Origin: Auanema rhodensis
Taxonomy: Eukaryota > Nematoda > Chromadorea > Rhabditida > Rhabditidae
Direction: 5' to 3'
NCBI GenBank assembly: GCA_964057225.1
Contig: OZ059896.1
Location: 14,430,501 to 14,494,500 of the forward strand
Length of the DNA: 64,000 nucleotides
A program made the position numbers and the translations under genes. Numbering within the stretch: position 1 is the first letter of the stretch; every line of letters starts with the position of its first letter. The notes under the pieces were generated by a model. The model did not search any database. It was not told where the DNA came from and was given only the letters and a program-made list of their open reading frames with translations. Below are positions 47,912-58,600 of the stretch, one piece after another.

Positions 47912-49799
47912 TTATCTGATATCGATGAGGTCAAACGTTTCGCCAGATCTAGATGCCATTGAAATTGAAACCTGTTCTGATTGGATAGAGTTGTTCGCTT
48001 GAACAATATCATCATCATCATCATCATCATCGAGCTTCAACAACTGCATGTCTGGTTCAACAATAGATTTCATTTCCACGGCTTCTTCAGCAGGTTCGAC
48101 ATTGTTTTCATTAGAAACAGCGACTTTTTCTTGATGTAGATGTACCTGTGAAGGAAAATTTTAGAACGATGGCACAGCAATGGCTTTTACAAACCTTAGC
48201 CAAATCAATTTCAATTGGAGACATTACAGTTTTCTCTAAAATTGTTGAGCATTCAGTTTGGCAAGATTTCATGATATTTGCAAAATTGGTCAGGTGAGAA
48301 GCAATATCACGAACTGTTAAAACGAAAAAATAAATAAAGCAATAGTAAAATGGTATAATACCGTGTTTTTGATCAAGCAATTCTATTTTCACTATGACAT
48401 CATTACGCATTTGGACAAATTTTTGCCGTGTGTCATGACGGCATCGCAACATTAATCTATATTTGATGATTATCAAATTGATAAATAAGAAATCAAGCAC
48501 CTATATTCATAATTTCCTGTTTCAACTCTGTATAATGGCTCTTCAACACTTTGAAACTCTGCTTCTTCATCATCAAGTTCTTTTAATTTAAGGCAATATG
48601 ATAAATATTCATATTTTACATCTAGATATCTGTAAATTTGACTTCAATAGAATGTTATTACATTTGATTCTAATACTTTTTGACAGTTAACTGTGTGTCC
48701 GGAATAACTTTATTGACATACGTTTCTAAATCGGCAACCATAGGACGTAATTGCTTAGTACTTTCATTCTGAAAATAAAAATCAATTGAAACCATTCGAA
48801 TGTAAAAAAGTTGAAATCAAACCTGTCTTTTTTCAAGCTGACGATGAACATCTCCAAATATAGAAAACACTTCATTTGCATTTTGTTGAGATTCGTGAGC
48901 TGCCAATTCACAAAAGACATCCCCAAAAACTTAAAAAATAAAAAAAATAAGTAAATCAAAATAAATAAACCAGTCACAGCATAATACCACGTCAAAATTT
49001 ACGGAACATTATTTTAAATTGGCGCGTTTAAAAATTGGTTGAACTTTAATTTCTACGAATACGAGTTAACTAAAAAAATTATTACCTTTTTGACAATTAT
49101 TTAATTTATCTTGATAGTAAATCATATCAGTGAAAAATTGAATCAAATTTCGATACAGGTCTGCATTATTTTCCAAAATCTAGAATTTCATCATACTCAA
49201 TATTCAAGTAACTCTCTTCACCTTCATTTTCTTCAGAAGTGGATCATTACACAGAATTGCACGGGAGAGGCCTAGCGCATCTGCAGAATCCGCATCCATG
49301 AATTCAACAATCTTGAAAAAAAGTTAAAGGAAAGAAAATTTATACAATTTACCTTATGCTTAACCTTCTTCAACATTATATCAACAGTTTTACCTTTGGC
49401 TGAATCTGCTTCTAGCTTGTTTATTGTTATCTGAATCCAAATGAAATATTCATGAACAACGGATAAATATCACCTTTACAGGATTTGTACTACATTGTAT
49501 CAATGAAGCTACAGACTGTTTCTTTTCTCCTTTGACGTTTATTCCATTTATTGCAACTATTTCATCACCGCAACGTATTCTAAAGCATAGAGCATTAGGT
49601 TCCATATATAATTTAATCTTTAGTAAAAAGTATACCTGCCATCTGTTGCGGCTGACGATGCGTCAATAATTTGAACAACATAAACACAAGGGCAATAAGG
49701 ATATCCACCTCCAATAGTTATTCCAACCAAACCTCTTTCGTCTTTCTTAACCTCGACGGTTTCAGACTGAATGCGCATTCCTAATCGATCCTCTTCCAT
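47912..49799 (-). CDS. pick-1: PICK1-type PDZ and BAR domain protein
   Basis: About ten exons. The start MEEDRLGM aligns with the EEDKLG of human PICK1 and lacks its first ~10 residues. The PDZ domain shows the carboxylate loop GLVGITIGGGYPYCPCVYVV and GRIRCGDEIVAINGINVKGE. The linker keeps MLKKVKHKIVEFMDADSADA and LGLSRAILCNDPLLK. The BAR/arfaptin domain follows (FGDVFCELAAHES, NKVIPDTQLTVKKYLDVKYE, YLSYCLKLKELDDEEAEF, EPLYRVETGNYEYRLMLRCR, ELLDQKHVRDIA). PICK1 binds receptor C-termini and PKCalpha, senses curved membranes and controls vesicle trafficking. The tail has a run of eight Asp encoded by a (GAT)n microsatellite at about 48,010-48,033, in the place of the acidic tail of the mammalian protein. 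Confidence 0.95.
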
Positions 49800-50221
49800 G
49801 TTGTCCGGGCTGTATTATGAACTATTCAAACAAATAACATCATAATAGAATGCGATTTTTTTTAAATTTCATAATAGTTAAAAGTATATTACGAAAAGCA
49901 TAATTTTGAAATAATATCAAAGCGCTTGCGTATAAAGAAGGGTCCGCAGCTTCTCGATAAGGGCAGCTGGTTGGTAGAAGATCGATAAACGTCTGCTGTG
50001 TCCATGGAGCAGTGGACGCTAGCCTTCTACACCCCTCCCCAATATTTTCCATTGCTAATGCTTCTTAGAGATATATCGTTGGACCTTAAATACACCATAT
50101 TATTCTACTAACATCCTTTTCTCTTTTTGTTTCAATTAGCTCGTTTTCCGTCTTGTTGAAAGTTTCCCTCATAAGTCATAAGAGTTTATTTATATTTATT
50201 GAGAAATATACAAGATTAAGA
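49800..50221. other. Spacer between PICK1 start and COSA-1 end
   Basis: 422 bases between two minus-strand genes. It is GC-richer near 49,950-50,040 (probable PICK1 promoter/5' UTR); the rest is AT-rich. Read on the minus strand it has no supported exon. Confidence 0.5.
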
Positions 50222-51569
50222 TTAATAGGAAACTGTTCTTGATACTTTCTGTTTAACCTTTTCCTCATTCAGCATTACCGTTACCTACATATAGTTTTAA
50301 ACTCTATATTTAACCGAACACAAACCTTTTTCAGTGCTACACTCATGTCTAATATGTCCTCTTGTGGTGCCCCTGAGAGCAAATTGAGTGTGCTGATAAT
50401 CTAAACATATTTAAACCACTTGTCTTCAAATTTTCCAAATATCTAACCTCATTTCTCAAACTATCGCCATGAACGCAAGATACTGCAGCACCAACTAGTC
50501 CGCAACCAAGCAACATCCAATCCATTTTAAGCCTAGCATGATCAAACCTAAATATAATTTCGAACCTAAGTCGATGTACTATTATTGTTAACCTGTTATA
50601 CTGACTTCTCGCCTTATTAGTAGTTATAGATCGTAGTAAGAAATTGTATAGCTAAACAAACGATCTTATGTAGATAGCAATTACGTACCTCACCATGTCG
50701 TGATGTAAAAAGACAATATCTAGGAATAAAACGATGTGATGCCAACATGATTCATAGTCAAGATTCGATGAGATTTTGGAAACAGAGCCTAAATTTTTTT
50801 TATTTCGGATATTTTGAATAGACATTACATAAACATTTAAGAAAACTTTCTGGGTATATCAACGGACACTCAGGGACAGTGTATCCCACAGTTTTCAAAA
50901 CTCGAACTTCGGAATTTAAAACTGCGTTTTTAGTATATGCTTGTCCCAATGATCGCAGTGTTGACGAAACTTGCTTTAATGATAAACTCTGAAAAACTTT
51001 CTTTTCGCCATTAGAAATAATATACTCACAGTATGATAATTTCCCGTTTTAGAAGCTATCTGTATACAGGAAGCAATACGTAAGGGAATTTGTCTTTGAA
51101 AATATTGGTTATTCATCAGTAGTTTTAAACTCAAACCTGGACAGATTGGCTTCAATTTTTTCCCACTCCTGTTCCTTCTTCCTTGAACTCATATCAGAAG
51201 AAACTATGAAATCCCATAGACTTTTCGTCTGGAGACACATGAATCTGTGAAAGAAGTTTCGTTCAAAAAAAAATTACAGATCATAAAGTACCTGTCAAAA
51301 AGCAATGCTGCGACAAAGCGAACATCATGAGGTAGGCGGAGACGTACACAAATGGTAAAGATGTATTGAACGCTTTCAACAGTTAGAAAATCATAAGTCT
51401 CCAACAGTGCAGAGTTGATCCGACCTTAATTTGCATACTTCATTCAAAAACTACGTGCCAGATCGATTTCACCAGCATTGTTTCTTGCTAATTGTGCCAA
51501 CCAATCAGGCCAGTAATCTCGACAGAGAGTCCCTCCGTCATAGCAAAAATTTGGGTCAGCTTCTGACAT
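50222..51569 (-). CDS. cosa-1: CNTD1/COSA-1 meiotic crossover cyclin-like protein
   Basis: Ten short exons join in frame to about 326 residues (human CNTD1 ~330). Order: MSEADPNFCYDGG; WLAQLARNNAGEIDLARRIN; TVESVQYIFTICVRLRLPHD; RFVAALLFDRFMCLQTKSLW; EQEWEKIEANLSRQIPLRIA; SCIQIASKTGNYHT; LRSLGQAYTKNAVLNSEVRV; LKTVGYTVP then CPLIYPESFLKCL; CWHHIVLFLDIVFLHHDMVR; LYNFLLRSITTN; MDWMLLGCGLVGAAVSCVHG. This follows human CNTD1 helix by helix (LRLVSCVQLASKL, ALGYLHTKEELLESELDVLK, DFMLLAVGIIAASAF). CNTD1/COSA-1 marks and matures designated crossover sites with MSH4/5 and RNF212/ZHP proteins in meiosis. It is a cyclin fold; the partner kinase is CDK2-like. Because the last three exons begin with an ATG they can look like a separate 71-residue gene, but they splice in frame here. 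Confidence 0.88.
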
Positions 51570-52285
51570 CGGGTGATCTGGCGGGTAAATTTTTGATTTT
51601 GAATCACCCTTAATGATTTTATATTAATATAACTTACCAAACCTTATGTAATACCTCATTCTGGATTATAGACATGCTTCGGCAGAAGTAATCTATCCGT
51701 TTGATGTAATCTTCTGTATCTGCCTTTCAATCCTAAATTCAAATTCTTACTTTTTCTGATATAACCTCTAATAAATTTGTCATATTGAAAATACTAGGTT
51801 AAATTAACGTGTGGAAAATTTCCTGCAAATTCTCTACCAATCGCAAGTAAAATGGACAAGCACTAACAGCTTGAGTGCTCAATAGAAAAATGCATGATGT
51901 TTACAAGCGTCCATGAGGCCGTTATGTTATCCATTCACACATTCAAAATTTACAGATTTGCCGATGGTCTGCTTTAAATTTTACTGCTTTTGCTGTCAAA
52001 CATTACCTTCTCCAGCATGAAGCATTTTTTTTACATCAATATTTGTATTTCAATTTTTCTTCAATGGATTTTTGTTCGGTATTGTACGGACTTCGCTAAT
52101 ATTTTTGAAAATTTGTTTTGTACTTATTTATTTTTTCTCTATACTGCTATTTCTTTTATTTTTCTTGATTCTTCCCCAAATTCCAAATTATTTCGTAATA
52201 TTGATTTCAAGTTTGAAACAGGCTATGATTTATCTTTTGTCAAAGATTATTTTTAAACGCGCTAATAAAATTTTGTTTATATAGT
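51570..52285. promoter_or_regulatory. Divergent upstream region COSA-1 / DRP1
   Basis: 716 bases between opposed start codons. A T-rich tract fills 52,020-52,200, and TTTATATAG sits immediately before the DRP1 ATG as a possible spliced-leader acceptor. No other feature is evident. Confidence 0.45.
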
Positions 52286-55200
52286 ATGGAGTCGTTGATT
52301 CCTGTTATCAACAAACTACAGGATGTTTTCGCTTCATTGGGTAGACGGGAAGATCACATTCAATTGCCTCAAATAGTCGTTGTTGGGTCTCAGGTTTATT
52401 TTCTCACACAGTTAGCATATACAACATGTATCGCAGAGTGCCGGTAAAAGTTCTGTTATCGAAAATCTTGTTGGACGTGACTTTCTTCCAAGAGGTACAG
52501 GAATTGTAACCAGAAGACCGCTTATTCTACAGTTAAATCATGTCCCTCTTGATGATCCTAGGAGACGAGTAGCCAATGGTACACTTTACTGTTTGCTCAT
52601 GTATTTACGCCTTTTCCAGGGACTGAACTTAGGGATGATTGGGCTGCTTTCGAGCACACAGGCAGTCAGATTTTTACAGATTTCAATAATGTTCGAGAAG
52701 AGATTGAGCAAGAGACTGACAGGCTTACGGGAAATAACAAAGGCATTTCTATTGTACCAATTTCTCTGAAAATCTACTCTCATCGTGTTGTTAACTTATC
52801 TCTTGTTGATCTCCCGGGAATCACTAAAGTTCCTATCGGAGACCAACCTCTTGATATAGAGGTAAGTATTAAAATTGAAAAAAATTTTGAAGCAAATTAT
52901 TATAGGATCAAATCCGTAATATGATCATATCCTTTATCTCCAATCCATCGTCTATTATTCTTGCTGTCACACCCGCTAATCAAGATTTTGCTACCTCGGA
53001 GCCTATTAAACTTGCTCGTGATGTCGACAATGATGGTAAACTTGATCAAACATTTTTGTATATATTTATATTGCAATCTGCAGGCCAAAGAACTCTTGCT
53101 GTTCTAACCAAGCTTGATTTAATGGATCAAGGTACTGATGCTATGGATGTTCTTATGGGTAATGTCATTCCTGTTAAGCTTGGTATTATTGGAGTTGTTA
53201 ATCGTTCTCAAGTATGCTTATTTACTTAATTTACCTTCTATTTTTTTTAAAGCAATCTATCATTGATCAAAAGCCTATTTCGGACGCTATAAAAGAGGAA
53301 CAGTCTTTCTTACAAAGAAAGTATCCTACGCTTGCAAGCAGGAATGGAACTCAATATCTTGCAAAGCGATTGAACATGGTACTTACTCCAAAAAAAAGAC
53401 CTTTAAAATATTATATCATCTTTTAGCTTTTGATGCATCATATTAGGAATTGTTTGCCTGCTTTAAAAAATCGTGTATCTATAATGCAGAATCAATGTCA
53501 GGCAGATCTCTTAGCGTTTGGAGAACCCGTCGAAGATAAAAGTAGAACTCTACTTCAAATAATAACAAGATTTGCGACTGCTTATACTTCAACCATTGAT
53601 GGAACTTCCAGAAACATAGAAACTTCTGAATTGTATTCATTTTTTGTTCTGTTCTCAATATTTTTCGTTTATTTAGATGTGGCGGAGCTAGAATTTTTTA
53701 CATTTTCCATGAAACTTTTGGGAAATCTTTGGAATCCATAAACGCTATGGAAAATTTGACAACGATGGATATACTTACTGCTATAAGAAACTCTATGGTG
53801 ATATTTATACTGGTTCATGTAGATGACTTTGAATTTATAGGGTCCTAGGCCACCTCTTTTTGTCCCTGTTGTTGCTTTTGAACTTCTGGTAAAAAGACAA
53901 ATACAAAAGTTGGAAGAGCCAAGTTTAAGATGCGTTGAGCTTGTTCATGAGGAGATGCAGAGAATGGTGCAGCATTGCGGTTTAACAACTCAGGTTTTTT
54001 TTACATTTGACTTGCTTGAAAGAGATGTATTTCAGCAAGAAATGGCACGTTTTCCAAGACTGTATGATAAAATTAATGAAGTAGTTAGTATGCTTTTAAA
54101 GGAAAGACTGAAGCCTACTAATCTTATGGTTTGTTATTATTAAATTTTGAAGATCAATATTAACGTATTAGGTTGAAAATCTGGTTATGATTGAACTTGC
54201 ATATATCAACACTAACCATCCTGATTTCCCTGACGCCAATCTTGCCAATCTTGTAAAAGAGGTAACAATCGAAGAACGTCAAGGAAGGTCAAGAATAAGA
54301 GCTGTATCTCAAACCGAGAGAGCTGTTTCTGCCCATCCAACTGAGGTTAGTTTTTAAACTCAAGTGTGGTGCTGTGTTCGCATGCTTTGTCTCATCTCTG
54401 TCCTACGCATGCATCGCATAGGATTACGAAGTCTTGTTGCGGAGAACTGATCCAAACATTAGCGCTGTTAAACGTTCTGAACGCCGTATGGTGAAATCGG
54501 TTCACTTCTCCGGTCTAGACTTCTTTAAGGTCAGCTTCTTTTCCATAGATGTTGTTCTGTTACTGTTTTCCCCTTGAATTCGTATGCGTTTTTCATTATT
54601 TTACGGTATTCAGGACGCCCCTGAAAAGGTGGAGCCTCAGATGCCTGTTGAGCCTGTGAATGGAGATTCTAAAGGACTTTTCGGATCATTCTTCGGCTCT
54701 AAGATGCCAGAAAAGAGTAGTAATGTTTTTGTAAATTTTCTCATTTTAACATGTTTTTGTTAGTTGTTCCTCAAAGCCCAGCTGTGAATCTTTTGCCAGA
54801 TGTTCCTGAAAAACCACTTCCAAGAAAACTTACAGCAAGTGAACAGAGAGATTGTGCCGTAACAGGTAAACAGTTTTTTAAAGCTCAATTATTGTTATTC
54901 TTTAAGAACGTTTGATCAAAAGTTATTTCTACATTGCTCGTAAAAATATTCAAGATACTGTTCCTAAGGCCGTTATGCATCATTTGGTTAATTATGTTAG
55001 GGTATGTTCTGATAATATTGCTATATTATAATGTAATTGAGTCAAATACAACTTTTAGAACTAGAACTAACGTAGTATGATCATTCTGTATTGAGTTCTA
55101 GTTTGTTAACTTAATATATTGATTTTCCTGATTTCAGGATAATTTACAATCTGAACTTGTGCGCCAACTTTACCAAACTGTACTTATCGATGATCTCCTA

Positions 55201-55358
55201 TCAGAGTCTGCTGATATGGCTCAAAGACGCAGAGAAACTATGGAAACTCTCACTGTAATTTTTGAATTTCTCGTCTCTGCGTTATCTTCACAATTATTTA
55301 GGCTCTTAACAAAGCCAGTGTAATCATCGGTGAAGTACGAGAAACTCAGCTGTGGTAA
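52286..55358 (+). CDS. drp-1: Dynamin-related protein 1 (mitochondrial and peroxisomal fission GTPase)
   Basis: About 17 exons join in frame to roughly 700 residues. Start [19 protein letters not shown] is the DRP1 pattern. GTPase motifs are all present: P-loop [20 protein letters not shown], switch 1 [26 protein letters not shown] (G3) and [20 protein letters not shown] (G4). The dynamin middle domain/stalk follows ([33 protein letters not shown]), then a variable B-insert region ([12 protein letters not shown]) and a GED ([55 protein letters not shown]). No PH or proline-rich domain is present, as expected for DRP1. It oligomerises on mitochondria and peroxisomes to divide them. Confidence 0.97.
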
Positions 55359-55695
55359 TTTCTGAAGTTTTGTTGTTTTATGGTGCTGATTGTTTGTGCG
55401 ACATAATTGCAGGTTCAAGAAAATAGCATTCTAGTTGATATAAGTCTAGTCCAATTAGCCTTGGTAGGTGGCCATTCCTTTTTACTGTTGTATATTTTTT
55501 TTGTTTTACCCAAATTAGTTTTATTTATGTGAACTGTTTGAAATATGATTTAAATTTTCAATAAAGCATGCTCTTACATTTTTTCAATGATGCTTCTAGT
55601 TGTACGTGTCACAATTTCATATACATGTGTAGTCTTAGTCTGTCTCTTTGTTTAATGCTTGTTTTAGTTTCTTTTAAATACCGGTTATAATAATA
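55359..55695. other. Spacer between DRP1 and the chromodomain gene
   Basis: 337 bases with an AATAAA at about 55,560, which probably ends the DRP1 message, and AT-rich upstream DNA of the next gene. The same-strand arrangement and short distance would also fit operon transcription. Confidence 0.5.
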
Positions 55696-58600
55696 ATGAG
55701 TGACGAATACCAGGTAGAAACTATTCTCAGCCATACCACGTAGGAAATCTTTTCATATTTTTTTCTATAAACGAACTCAGATACGAAGATGCCTTCAATA
55801 ATAGAAAAACAATGGGGTTTAATCCTGATGATAAGACTCATTATAGTCACAGTATGTATGTCTATCTCGTAAGTTTCGGAGTTTGTTTTGGCAGATACTA
55901 AAACTAAATTGTAATTGTAGGTTAAATGGGAAGGGTATGAAGAAATGACTTGGGAGCCCGAATCTAATTTAGAAGATAACATTGAACTTACCAAATACAA
56001 GCAAAGAGTGGAGATGGTCGATGATCATATCAAGTTTGATGAATACTTCAATTGGGGTCTTATTTTAAATTGCTCGACTGTTTTCAAAACTGTCGTCGTT
56101 CAGATAGATGCACTACCCCCATTGCTGAACCAGAACTTCCTCTGCCAAGTTCTATGCTTATCCATAATGCTTTGAGTGGAAGAAAAAATAAGGTTTACAA
56201 AGTTCATTATTGTATTTATTTGAATCTTTCAGGACCGACGTCGTTCGAAGCGCAGGATTGAAGATTACAACGACATCGTTATTGAAACAAAAAAGAAAGT
56301 TACAAAAAAAGTTATTGTTAGTTGTTAAGTGATTGGCTAGTTTCCAATTATTGGTTTAGATTGATACGGAATCCAGTGATGAGGAAAGTACTGTGGTTTG
56401 TTTTATTTCATAGGTTTTAAACCAGTGTTTAACTGATACCTTTCAGAATTTACCTAAAAGAACAACCCGAAGTACAACAGGAAAAAATGAGGTAAACATT
56501 TAATCAATATTATTAATATTTTGAGCTGTTTACAGACGTTTATGAGCCTCGACCTTTCATCATCTAATAACTCTGTTTTTGACTAATTCATAGTTCTATT
56601 AAATATTATGAAATTCAGGATTTTGAAAGATCTGAAGGACGAAAGAAGGGAAATGATAAAAAGAAAAAAAAGAACTCATCAAAAAAGCGTCATTTGGTTG
56701 GTCCCCTCAGTGTATATTAATGTATGAATTAACTATCTCAAACAGAATATGTCTGAAACCGAAGAAGATATTGTGGATGTCAATGATGCTGTTGAAAGCT
56801 GCAGTACATCTGAGCAGCCTGAGCAGAAGGTAATGACAGCCATTTGTTTTTTTATCAAATTTTATTGTTATAGAAGAGCTATACGATCTCCGTACCAAAG
56901 GACAAGGATGGTAAACAATTGGTCTTTATCTTTAAACGAAACAGCGATGATACCGTATCTGAGATGGAAGATATGGGAATACATAGGGTGAAGGAAAAAT
57001 CAAAAGAGGAGGGAACATATAAACAAAAAGGCAAACATAAAGGTGTAAAGGACAAAGAAAGGAATAAACATGGGGAAGAGGAAAAGGAATTCGAAGAAAG
57101 ACCAGAAAAGAAAAGGAGGGTTGTCAATGAAGTAAATCAGAAGAATATGGCACATGTTTCAATAGATGATGACAAAAAAGGAAAACAAAAATTCCTAAGT
57201 AACAAGAAGCAAGATATGGACAAGAGCTCCAGAGAAGTAATCGTTGTTAGAGTTTGATAAAACTAGATATTGACTTGCAGAGTTTACCTCCTAAAACAGT
57301 TTCAGGAGATCTGACGACGCCTAGAAGAAATAAAAAAACGGTATTTAACAATGGTTGGAATGCTTTGATGGAATTTTTCAGCAATTTGATATTGATATCA
57401 TAGATAAGGATTACTTTCGAGTAACGTTTAAAGTTCATTGCAGTCGATAAAATACCATTTAAATCATATCTTAGAGGAGTAAATCGGAATGTTATCCCGA
57501 AAAAGCGAATCCTCGACGTGCCAAATTGCTTGACTACCACGAAGTTCCACGAGATGCACGTGCTTCTACTGCGAGCTCTACGAGTAAGACAACAGAGAGA
57601 CTTACTTCTAAGCTAAAAGCTGTTAATGAGAGGTTAAAATGGAGAATTACTCAAAATGTTTGTATGTTAAGATTAAAAACTGCGGAAAATGAGAAATCTG
57701 TTAAGCCATCTGAAAAAGTTTATTATGAAGAATGATTTTGGATTATTCTTTTTTTTTAAGAAAATCCCAGTGTATCGTTATGGTTTGGATACAAAAAGAA
57801 ATGATTTTTTGGGGCGACACTTGCTGAAATCAAGAAGGTGAGATATTGAGAAACGCTGTTCTTTATTGGATGCATAGATGGCGTTCTGCCGAAAGACTAA
57901 ATGACAGATGGGATAAGCATTCTGAGCAATATAAACGGAACTCAGCTGTGGAAGACTGTGCATTCAGAGTTTCTCATTTGATTAAGTTAGTGTGAAAATA
58001 CTTGTATTGGTATTTTGTGTGCTTACAGCTGTACGAATGCATTAGATGGTGGTCCCAATAGCATGAGTGTGTTCTTGCGGGCGTCTAAGGTTAGTAAATG
58101 TAGCAGTATCACTGATCGTTTAAAAATGATCTGTTTTACTATGAATTCATTTCAGAAATCCAATAAATTTAAAACAAGCGATGACGACATGAAAGCTTTA
58201 TTAAAAACTCACTCTCTGCCTACTACTGTATTGTTTGATTTTTACATATGATTATAAATTACCTTTTAAGGTGATATCCAAGTCATCAGCTACGGAAATA
58301 GTTAATATCGGAGAGGATTCACCTAAAACGAGCAAAGAAGATTCACCTAAAACGAGTAAAGAAGCTTCATCTAAAACTAGCAAAAAAGCTTCATCTAAAA
58401 CGAGCAAAGAAGCTTCACATAAAACGAGTAAAGAAGCTTCATCTAAAACCAGCAAAGAAGCTTCACATAAAACGAGCAAAGAAGCTTCACATAAAACGAG
58501 CAAAGAAGCTTCGCCTAAAACGAGCAAAGAAGCTTCACCTAAAACGAGCAAAGAAGCTTCACCTAAAACGAGCAAAGAAGCTTCACCTAAAACGAGTAAA

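Noticed and set aside
50222-50525. Separate 71-residue small membrane-like gene
   Set aside because: Its three exons splice in frame to upstream exons and complete the CNTD1 fold.
58252-58575. 107-codon minus-strand frame made of VLGEASLL repeats
   Set aside because: It is the antisense shadow of the EASPKTSK coding repeat.
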